From the NCBI GenBank assembly GCA_945875935.1, contig CAMCNE010000122.1:1-6144 (forward strand): 6,144 nt of DNA, read 5' to 3'. A program made the translations under genes and the position numbers. This DNA is from Bordetella parapertussis (lineage in GTDB: Bacteria > Pseudomonadota > Gammaproteobacteria > Burkholderiales > Burkholderiaceae_C). Below, one piece after another: positions 1 to 6,144 of this stretch. Numbering within the stretch: position 1 is the stretch's first letter; every line of letters starts with the position of its first letter. The notes under the pieces are model-generated. The model saw only the letters and a list, made by a program, of their open reading frames with translations, did not search any database and was not told the origin of the DNA.

Positions 1-1967
<1,967 letters not shown>

Positions 1968-2084
1968 GGGTGGGCTCTTCTGACAGGTTTGAAGGTCGGT
2001 GTAGAGCATGAAACCCGCAGCGCGGTTCCACCTGCTTGCGCGCCACGACGCAGCAACTCGCCGCGGCGTGGGTCGAACTGGTCG

Positions 2085-2624
2085 TCAGCCGGCGACCGAG
2101 CGGTTGTAGTTGACGATGCCCGAGGCGATCTCGGCGTGTGCTGCTTCCGGACCCGACCAGCCCGTGACCTTGACCCACTTGTTGGGCTCGAGGTCCTTGT
2201 AGTGCTCGAAGAAGTGCTGGATGGTGCGCAGCTGCAGCTCGTGCAGGTCTTCAGGCTTTTGCCACTTCGAGTAGATCGGCAGCAGCTTGTCGATGGGCAC
2301 GGCCAGCAGCTTGGCGTCCACGCCGGCTTCGTCTTCCATGTTGAGCATGCCGATCGCACGGCAGGTCACCACGCAGCCGGGCACCAGAGGAAACGGCGTG
2401 ATCACCAGCACGTCGACCGGGTCTCCGTCGCCAGACAGCGTCTGTGGCACGTAGCCGTAGTTGCACGGGTAGTGCATGGCGGTGCTCATGAAGCGGTCAA
2501 CGAACAGCGCGCCGCTGTCCTTGTCGACTTCGTACTTCACGGGGTCGGCGTTCATCGGGATCTCGATGATCACGTTGAACTGCTCGGGGGCTTTCTTTCC
2601 GGGGGTGACTTTGTCAAAGCTCAT
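2085..2624 (-). CDS. ppa: Inorganic pyrophosphatase, family I (soluble, Mg-dependent)
   Basis: The 179-residue cytosolic enzyme hydrolyses pyrophosphate to two phosphates and so pulls forward nucleotide, aminoacyl-tRNA and lipid activation reactions. Length matches the family (E. coli enzyme about 175). The signature DGDPVDV supplies the metal ligands Asp66, Asp68 and Asp71. The other known active-site positions are present with a constant one-residue offset from E. coli: Glu21, Lys30, Glu32, Arg44, Tyr56, Asp98, Asp103, Lys105, Tyr142 and Lys143. The frame is open 64 codons further upstream, but that stretch is low-complexity, Arg/Ala/Gly-rich and unlike the family. The ATG at 2624-2622 gives the expected MSFDKVTPGKK start. 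No good Shine-Dalgarno is visible before it; there is only a weak GAG about nine bases away. The M16 peptidase gene lies 117 bp downstream in the same direction, so read-through is possible. All catalytic residues are intact, so the enzyme is probably active. Confidence 0.98.
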   Translation of the reverse strand: MSFDKVTPGKKAPEQFNVIIEIPMNADPVKYEVDKDSGALFVDRFMSTAMHYPCNYGYVPQTLSGDGDPVDVLVITPFPLVPGCVVTCRAIGMLNMEDEAGVDAKLLAVPIDKLLPIYSKWQKPEDLHELQLRTIQHFFEHYKDLEPNKWVKVTGWSGPEAAHAEIASGIVNYNRSVAG

Positions 2625-2665
2625 TGGAGGCTCGGTAGGTGAACACGGAGTCCCGGATGTTACCG

Positions 2666-2684
2666 AGCCCACTTGCAATGGGCT
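2666..2684. repeat. Short inverted repeat in the ppa leader or promoter region
   Basis: AGCCCA at 2666-2671 is the exact reverse complement of TGGGCT at 2679-2684, with a 7-base loop. It lies 42 bp upstream of the ppa start codon. Next to it, on the minus strand, TAACAT (complement of 2657-2662) matches a -10 box at 4 of 6 positions, but no -35 is seen at the right spacing. It could be an operator or a leader hairpin; six base pairs is short enough to arise by chance. Confidence 0.25.
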
Positions 2685-2713
2685 GACATCACCGCCCGGG
2701 CGAGCCGAACCAC

Positions 2714-2842
2714 TCAGCGCAGCCGCGCACCCATGAGCAGCACCACGCCCATGCGACGCAACAGCGCGAGATAAACGGCGCGCGCAACGAGCGCGTCCAC
2801 CGCGAGCCAAAGGCAACGCTCTTGTTGATGCGGGTGGTTCAT
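2714..2842 (-). CDS. Possible small hydrophobic protein, 42 residues (marginal ORF)
   Basis: An ATG at 2842-2840 opens a 42-codon frame ending in TGA. An AGGA ribosome-binding sequence (complement of 2850-2853) lies seven bases before it, which is ideal spacing. The product starts MNHPHQQERC and then has two Leu/Val/Ala-rich stretches (residues 11-27 and 31-37) broken by a double Arg, so it might form an amphipathic or membrane-associated helix. It lies 89 bp upstream of ppa in the same direction and could be part of its transcript. No family is recognised. In GC-rich DNA a frame this short is common by chance, so it may only be the untranslated leader of ppa. Confidence 0.3.
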   Translation of the reverse strand: MNHPHQQERCLWLAVDALVARAVYLALLRRMGVVLLMGARLR

Positions 2843-2848
2843 CGGCCG

Positions 2849-2884
2849 ATCCTAGTCAGGCCCCACGCCGCACCGCCTAGGGAT
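2849..2884. repeat. Interrupted inverted repeat containing two CTAG sites, operator candidate
   Basis: ATCCTAG at 2849-2855 faces CTAGGGAT at 2877-2884. The two are complementary apart from one extra G in the right arm, with 21 bases between them. CTAG is usually rare in bacterial genomes, yet two copies lie within 30 bp here. The repeat sits about 97-132 bp upstream of the fusion gene, where an activator might bind, and its left arm overlaps the ribosome site of the small minus-strand ORF. Function is inferred only from symmetry and position. Confidence 0.25.
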
Positions 2885-2967
2885 ATCGCCGTGTTGACAG
2901 CGCGCGGGATTCATCATCGCAAGGCACCACTCATGCGCTTTCGGCCATGATCTTGACCTCACTCAAC

Positions 2968-2973
2968 GGAGAA
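2968..2973 (+). promoter_or_regulatory. Shine-Dalgarno for the pcaC-pcaD fusion gene
   Basis: GGAGAA lies seven bases before the ATG at 2981. It fixes that codon as the start, which agrees with the PcaC-like N-terminus beginning there. Confidence 0.8.
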
Positions 2974-2980
2974 AAGCCTG

Positions 2981-4267
2981 ATGGACCCCTACGACCACGA
3001 CCTTGAACGCGGCATGGGCAATCGCCGTCGCATGCTCGGCGACGCCTGGGTCGACAAATCGGTGGCCAGCGCCAACGCGTTCACCGCCGAATTTCAGAAC
3101 TTCATCACCCGTTACGCCTGGCACGAGGTCTGGGGCCGCCCGGGGCTTGATATCAAGACCCGTCGCGTCATCGTGATGGCGATCACCGCGTCGCTCGGTC
3201 GTTGGGAAGAATTTGAGTTGCATCTGCGCGCTGCGCTCACTGGTGGCGGCGTGCCGGGCGTCGAAGGCTCGGGCGACCCCGAGACCCAGCTCAGCCCCGA
3301 CGAGGTGAAGGAAGTGCTGATGCAAACCGCCATCTACGCCGGTGTGCCCGCAGCCAACACCGGCATGGGCATTGCGGCGCGGCTGTTGCGCGAGATCGGT
3401 CAGCCGCCGCCGCCGCTGCCGGCCACCGAAGCCGCGATGCCGGCCACCGGCCGCTCGTACCGCAGCACCGGCACCCCGGCGCTGCACTACACCGTTCGCG
3501 AAGCCCGAGACGTGGCGGTGCCGCTGCACACCATCGTGCTCAGCCACTCGCTGGGCAGCGACGCGAGCCTGTGGGATCGGTTGGCCAACGCCCTGTCGAG
3601 CGATCACCGTGTGATCTGCTACGACCACCGCGGGCACGGCGACTCCGACACACCGAGTGGTGCGTACACCATGGCCGAGCTGGCCGATGACGCCGAACGG
3701 CTGCTGGGCGAAATCGACACTCGCTTTCAAAGCGGTCCGGTGGTCTGGGTCGGTCTGTCGCTCGGCGGCATGGTTGCTCAGGAGCTGGCGCTGCGCTACC
3801 CGCAGCGTCTGCGCGGTGTGGTGATCGCCAACGCCTGCGCCGGCTACAGCGCCGAGGGCCGCGAGACCTGGCGACAGCGCATGGCCGCCATCGAGTCCGG
3901 CGGGCTGGAATCGGTGGCTGATGCCACCATGGAGCGCTGGTTCAGCGACGGCTTTCGCGCCGCCAAGGCCGCCGCGGTGGCGCGCTGGCGCCGTCGCATG
4001 GTCAGCACCCCCGTGGCCGGCTACCTAGGCGCCAGCCATGCGGTGATGAACCACGACACCACGGCGCGGCTGTCGCACATCAGCGTGCCCACGCTGGTGA
4101 TCGCCAGCAGCGCAGATGTCAGCATGCCGCTGCCGCAATGCAAGGCGATGGCCGACGCCATTGCCGGTGCGCAGTGGGCGCTGATCGAAGACGCCGCGCA
4201 CCTGAGCGTGCTGGAGCAACCGGCGGCCTTCGAAGCGGCCATCACAGCCTTCTTGCTGCGCTTGTGA
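2981..4267 (+). CDS. pcaCD: Bifunctional 4-carboxymuconolactone decarboxylase / 3-oxoadipate enol-lactonase (PcaC-PcaD fusion)
   Basis: This 428-residue cytosolic protein joins two enzymes of the protocatechuate branch of the beta-ketoadipate pathway. Residues 1-139 are a carboxymuconolactone decarboxylase domain (ERGMGNRRRMLGDAWVD start, FITRYAWHEVWGRPGLD, His81 in FELHLRAAL, then QTAIYAGVPAAN). This would convert 4-carboxymuconolactone to 3-oxoadipate enol-lactone. After a Pro-rich linker (142-156), residues 160-428 are an alpha/beta hydrolase of the PcaD type, which would hydrolyse that lactone to 3-oxoadipate. Its triad is Ser260 in the GLSLG elbow, Asp379 and His407 in AAHLS, with the oxyanion loop at HSLG (189-192). 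The order decarboxylase-then-lactonase is opposite to the classical actinobacterial PcaL. The decarboxylase half has about 13 extra residues (92-104) between the His81 helix and the DEVKEVL helix. All catalytic residues are present, so both halves are probably active. No other pca gene is visible in the window. Confidence 0.93.
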   Translation: MDPYDHDLERGMGNRRRMLGDAWVDKSVASANAFTAEFQNFITRYAWHEVWGRPGLDIKTRRVIVMAITASLGRWEEFELHLRAALTGGGVPGVEGSGDPETQLSPDEVKEVLMQTAIYAGVPAANTGMGIAARLLREIGQPPPPLPATEAAMPATGRSYRSTGTPALHYTVREARDVAVPLHTIVLSHSLGSDASLWDRLANALSSDHRVICYDHRGHGDSDTPSGAYTMAELADDAERLLGEIDTRFQSGPVVWVGLSLGGMVAQELALRYPQRLRGVVIANACAGYSAEGRETWRQRMAAIESGGLESVADATMERWFSDGFRAAKAAAVARWRRRMVSTPVAGYLGASHAVMNHDTTARLSHISVPTLVIASSADVSMPLPQCKAMADAIAGAQWALIEDAAHLSVLEQPAAFEAAITAFLLRL

Positions 4268-4268
4268 T

Positions 4269-4325
4269 GTGCAGACCAGCCGCGCCCCCTGGCGAGCGCA
4301 GCCGGACAAACGCGGTGGTCTGCAC
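4269..4325. repeat. Long imperfect inverted repeat directly after the fusion gene; possible terminator or mRNA 3' stabiliser
   Basis: GTGCAGACCAGCCGCG (4269-4284) pairs with CGCGGTGGTCTGCAC (4311-4325). This gives a 10-bp perfect stem, one bulged G and 5 more pairs. The 26-base interior can fold further: CTGGC and GCCGG pair across a 7-base loop, with one G-U pair. The structure begins one base after the TGA of the fusion gene. No T-run follows, so it is not a textbook rho-independent terminator. It could end transcription, protect the mRNA 3' end, or be a copy of a dispersed genomic repeat. Confidence 0.55.
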
Positions 4326-4380
4326 CGTCGTACGACCGCTAACATCGCGCCCGCGCGCTGAGTGCGTTTTGAATCACCCG

Positions 4381-4385
4381 AGGAG
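4381..4385 (+). promoter_or_regulatory. Shine-Dalgarno deciding the ankyrin gene start
   Basis: AGGAG lies nine bases before the ATG at 4395. The same frame is open back to a GTG at 4362, but that codon has no ribosome site, and AGGAG would then lie inside the coding region. The ATG at 4395 is therefore preferred. Confidence 0.75.
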
Positions 4386-4394
4386 CTCTTAGAC

Positions 4395-4985
4395 ATGTCT
4401 GCCGAACCCGAAATCCAGTATGACGAATTCAAGGCCCTGGCCGTTGCCGGCGACATCGAGGCCATGCGCAAGATGGTCGCTGACGGCATGGACCTCAACG
4501 ATGACCTCGACGACGACACCACCCTGCTCGAAGAGGTGATCGGCGAGATCTGCGCAGCCGAAGGCACACCGCGCTACGACGTCGTTCGCGAAATGCTGGC
4601 CCTTGGCGCTGACCCCAAGCGGCTGAGCGAAAAGGGCAGCAGCCCCTTGTTTGCCGCGCTGCTGACCATGGACTACGAGATGCTGCAGATCCTGCTCGAA
4701 GCCGGTGCAGACCCCAACGCGATGGTGATGGATTCAGAGTTCGAGTCGCTCTACGACTGGGCCGAAGGCGACTACCAGATCGAGGTCTGGGGCGAAGAGC
4801 CGCTGCCGGAAAGACCCAAGCCCGAAGTCGTGGCCTACCCCGACGATCTCAACGAGTTCCTCGACGGCCTGGCCGCCAAGCACAACAAGCTGCGCCCCGA
4901 CCACCTGAAACTGCTGCGCAAGTTCGGCGCGCTGCGCATGGCCGAGATCAAGCTGAAGTCGCTGCCGCCCGAGCCGAAGGACTGA
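4395..4985 (+). CDS. Ankyrin-repeat domain protein, function unknown
   Basis: The 196-residue acidic protein has no signal peptide or membrane segment and is presumably cytosolic. At least three ankyrin-type units can be read: residues 10-35 (FKALAVAGDIEAMRKMVADGMDLN), 62-74 (VVREMLALGADP) and 82-108 (SPLFAALLTMDYEMLQILLEAGADPN). The last two have the typical LLxxGADPN turn. The C-terminal part (about 114-196) leaves the repeat pattern: a SLYDWAEGDYQIEVW segment, a Pro-rich stretch (PERPKPE), then a helical segment ending in a Lys-rich tail. Ankyrin repeats bind other proteins, so an adaptor or inhibitor role is possible, but nothing in the sequence names a partner. The membrane-protein gene begins 45 bp downstream on the same strand, so the two may share a transcript. 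The hairpin upstream suggests it is separate from the fusion gene. Confidence 0.9.
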   Translation: MSAEPEIQYDEFKALAVAGDIEAMRKMVADGMDLNDDLDDDTTLLEEVIGEICAAEGTPRYDVVREMLALGADPKRLSEKGSSPLFAALLTMDYEMLQILLEAGADPNAMVMDSEFESLYDWAEGDYQIEVWGEEPLPERPKPEVVAYPDDLNEFLDGLAAKHNKLRPDHLKLLRKFGALRMAEIKLKSLPPEPKD

Positions 4986-5018
4986 GTTCGACCGTGGCGC
5001 CTGCGTCTTCGGATTTTT

Positions 5019-5025
5019 AAGGAGG
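5019..5025 (+). promoter_or_regulatory. Strong Shine-Dalgarno of the DUF4239-like gene
   Basis: AAGGAGG, a near-complete match to the anti-Shine-Dalgarno, lies five bases before the ATG at 5031 and fixes the start. It is the best ribosome site in the window. It sits in the loop of a possible weak stem (GTCTTC at 5005-5010 against GAAGAT at 5027-5032, one G-U pair). Confidence 0.8.
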
Positions 5026-5030
5026 CGAAG

Positions 5031-5822
5031 ATGAGTGACGCCACAAGAATCTTCCTGATCAGCCACAACCTGTTCTCGGTTGGTGGTCTGATCTTGCTGG
5101 CGCTGATGGTCGAAGTCGGGTGGCGGGTGGGGCACTACCTCAGCAGCCGAGGCATCGACAAGTCAGATGGGGCATCGAACTTCACCGCAGCGATCTTCGG
5201 CCTGCTGTCGTTGATGCTCGCCATCCAGTTCGGCGGCGCCTGCGGCCGATATGACCAGCGCAGAGCCGAGATCATCAAGGAAAGCCTGACGATCGGAACG
5301 GTCAGCAAGGCGATCGATCTGCTTCCTGCACAGGACCAGCCCAGACTGCGGGAATCTCTCAAGCGATATCTGGACATACGGATCGAGATGTACCGGCCGC
5401 CCTTGGATCTGGACAGGCTCAACGAGCGATTTGCCGAGCGGTCGAAAATCGAGACCGACATGTGGGCCGCGGCTCGAGCGTCGGTTTACGCCATGCCCTT
5501 TCCGGACAGGCTGATCGCGGCCGAAATCCTGCCAGCGATTTCCACCATGAGCGACGCTTCTGACACGCAGCGACTGTCACAGGCTTTGCATCCGCCGAGA
5601 CTGATCATGGGTTTGCTGGCGACATTGACCATCGTCGGCGGCCTGGTGTCGGGCTACATCATGGGCATCGAAAAAAAGCGCGACTGGTTTCTCACGATCT
5701 TGTTCGTGGTGCTCATGGCGGCAAGCTTCGCGGTCATCCTCGACCTTGAATATCCGCGTCTGGGCTTCATCAACCTTGATTCGGTGGAAGCCGAACTGGT
5801 GTCGATGCGCAAAGGCATGTAG
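5031..5822 (+). CDS. Four-helix inner-membrane protein, DUF4239 / bestrophin-like family, function unknown
   Basis: The 263-residue protein has two N-terminal hydrophobic segments (about 14-34 and 51-70), a charged soluble middle (73-186) and two C-terminal segments (about 190-212 and 218-238). The family pattern is clear: FGLLSLMLAIQFGG followed by RYDQRR (73-78), then LLPAQDQPRLRESLKRYLDIRIEMYR, and at the end DLEYPRLGFINLD (238-250). These are the conserved landmarks of DUF4239 proteins, which have been likened to bestrophin anion channels; no activity can be assigned from sequence alone. Codon use differs from its neighbours: of 21 Arg codons, four are AGA, two AGG and six CGA, whereas the fusion gene has no AGA or AGG that I could find. 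That may mean low expression or a different origin. It follows the ankyrin gene by 45 bp and converges with the sulfatase-like gene. I recognised the family by memory of its motifs, so the family call is likely but not certain. Confidence 0.87.
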   Translation: MSDATRIFLISHNLFSVGGLILLALMVEVGWRVGHYLSSRGIDKSDGASNFTAAIFGLLSLMLAIQFGGACGRYDQRRAEIIKESLTIGTVSKAIDLLPAQDQPRLRESLKRYLDIRIEMYRPPLDLDRLNERFAERSKIETDMWAAARASVYAMPFPDRLIAAEILPAISTMSDASDTQRLSQALHPPRLIMGLLATLTIVGGLVSGYIMGIEKKRDWFLTILFVVLMAASFAVILDLEYPRLGFINLDSVEAELVSMRKGM

Positions 5823-5840
5823 TTCGCTGGTTGTCCAGAC

Positions 5841-5864
5841 CACGGCCATGACAGCATGACCGTG
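5841..5864. terminator. Hairpin between convergent genes, possible bidirectional terminator
   Basis: CACGGCCATG (5841-5850) and CATGACCGTG (5855-5864) form a stem of 5 bp, a C-A mismatch and 4 bp, closed by an ACAG loop. It sits almost symmetrically: 18 bases after the plus-strand stop at 5822 and 17 bases after the minus-strand stop at 5882. Neither side carries a T-run, so an intrinsic terminator is uncertain; its position between two converging genes is the main support. Confidence 0.45.
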
Positions 5865-5881
5865 CAGGATCACCGCTGCAG

Positions 5882-6144
5882 TCAGAGTGATGCCGTGCCC
5901 ATCAAACCCAGCCGACTCATCCAGGCGACGGCGAGTTGATGTGCACTCATCGGTTCGACATCCGCGGGCCCGCAGCGTGTGCTTTGCCAAAGTAGAAAAC
6001 GGCTCGTCCCGTCCGGCACGCCAATCGTGTCGTAAACGACCGGCATGCTGGGCACGTGGTCGCCAAACCAGCACAGGCTGGCGGGCCGCTCGCCGCTGCC
6101 CAGACTTTGGCGCAGCGCGCCGATCATGCGATCGGCGTTGCGCA
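5882..6144 (-). CDS. C-terminal end of a sulfatase / LTA-synthase-like (alkaline phosphatase superfamily) protein, 5' part outside the window
   Basis: The frame is open from the right edge and ends in TGA at 5884-5882, giving the last 86 residues of a longer protein. The readable motif is LCWFGDHVPSMP followed by VYDTIGVPDG. This resembles the GDHxP metal-site segment of sulfatases and of phospho-transferases such as LTA synthase, where the Asp-His pair helps hold the metal and the segment lies in the second half of the catalytic domain. Such proteins are usually membrane-anchored or periplasmic and modify glycans, lipids or sulfate esters. The catalytic Thr/Ser or Cys nucleophile would be upstream, beyond the window, so the substrate class cannot be told. 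An in-frame ATG at 6127-6125 exists, but the frame continues past it (NADRMIGALRQSL), so it is an internal Met. It converges with the DUF4239-like gene, 59 bp apart. Confidence 0.75.
   Translation of the reverse strand, partial: RNADRMIGALRQSLGSGERPASLCWFGDHVPSMPVVYDTIGVPDGTSRFLLWQSTRCGPADVEPMSAHQLAVAWMSRLGLMGTASL

Larger units (their letters stand above)
2625..2980. other. Divergent intergenic region between ppa and the pcaC-pcaD fusion gene
   Basis: This 356-bp stretch separates two divergently transcribed genes and should hold both promoters. Seen in it: a 6-bp inverted repeat close to ppa (2666-2684), a marginal 42-codon ORF on the minus strand (2714-2842), an interrupted inverted repeat built around CTAG (2849-2884), a TTGACA hexamer at 2894-2899 with no convincing -10 partner, and the fusion gene's Shine-Dalgarno. 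No tRNA, known riboswitch or clear regulator box was recognised. Confidence 0.8.

Noticed and set aside
1968..2084. Search for a terminator between ppa and the M16 gene
   Set aside because: Only a weak four-pair inverted repeat (AACC facing GGTT near 2021-2037) was seen and no T-run, so no terminator is called and read-through remains possible.
1989..2642. A 217-codon plus-strand frame opposite ppa
   Set aside because: Antisense shadow of a complete and well-conserved pyrophosphatase; the product is Val/His/Arg-rich without any motif.
2894..2899. Perfect TTGACA -35 hexamer upstream of the fusion gene
   Set aside because: With 15-18 base spacing the following hexamers (for example TCGCAA at 2917-2922) do not resemble TATAAT, so a sigma-70 promoter cannot be supported from sequence alone.
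2963..3730. A 255-codon minus-strand frame opposite the fusion gene
   Set aside because: Antisense shadow; the plus strand encodes the decarboxylase and hydrolase motifs and has a good ribosome site.
4362..4394. Upstream GTG extension of the ankyrin protein (MRFESPEELLD)
   Set aside because: No ribosome site precedes the GTG, and the AGGAG nine bases before the ATG at 4395 explains the start better.
5577..6074. A 165-codon minus-strand frame spanning the convergent gene ends
   Set aside because: It overlaps both the DUF4239 gene and the sulfatase-like gene in another frame, and its translation shows no domain, while the neighbouring frame has the GDHVP motif.

Overview
The window is GC-rich and densely coded. 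Its proteins and codon choice suggest a beta-proteobacterium, probably Burkholderiales. That is inferred from the general look of the pyrophosphatase, the M16 peptidase and the protocatechuate-pathway fusion, not from a database search.

Layout. Positions 1-1967 (minus) hold the N-terminal 655 residues of an exported zinc peptidase of family M16; its C-terminus lies beyond position 1. Positions 2085-2624 (minus) encode a complete family I inorganic pyrophosphatase (ppa), 117 bp upstream of the peptidase gene and in the same direction. A 356-bp divergent intergenic region follows (2625-2980). It holds one marginal 42-codon ORF and two small inverted repeats. Positions 2981-4267 (plus) encode a 428-residue fusion of 4-carboxymuconolactone decarboxylase (PcaC-type) and 3-oxoadipate enol-lactonase (PcaD-type). 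Its stop codon is followed at once by a long imperfect inverted repeat. Next come an ankyrin-repeat protein (4395-4985, plus) and, 45 bp further on, a four-helix membrane protein of the DUF4239/bestrophin-like type (5031-5822, plus). At the right edge, converging on the latter, is the 3' end of a sulfatase/LTA-synthase-like gene (5882-6144, minus).

How the genes work together. The only clear biochemical coupling is inside the fusion protein, which would carry out two consecutive steps of the protocatechuate branch of the beta-ketoadipate pathway. No other pca gene is visible, so it is either isolated or at the edge of a cluster. Pyrophosphatase and M16 peptidase are co-oriented but have no obvious functional link. 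The ankyrin and DUF4239 genes are close enough to be co-transcribed, but their functions are unknown.

I see no rRNA, tRNA, CRISPR array, insertion sequence, phage gene or obvious defence system. Most of the window looks like ordinary chromosome. The items most worth a second look are the domain order and internal insertion of the PcaC-PcaD fusion, the hairpin behind it, and the ankyrin-DUF4239 pair.
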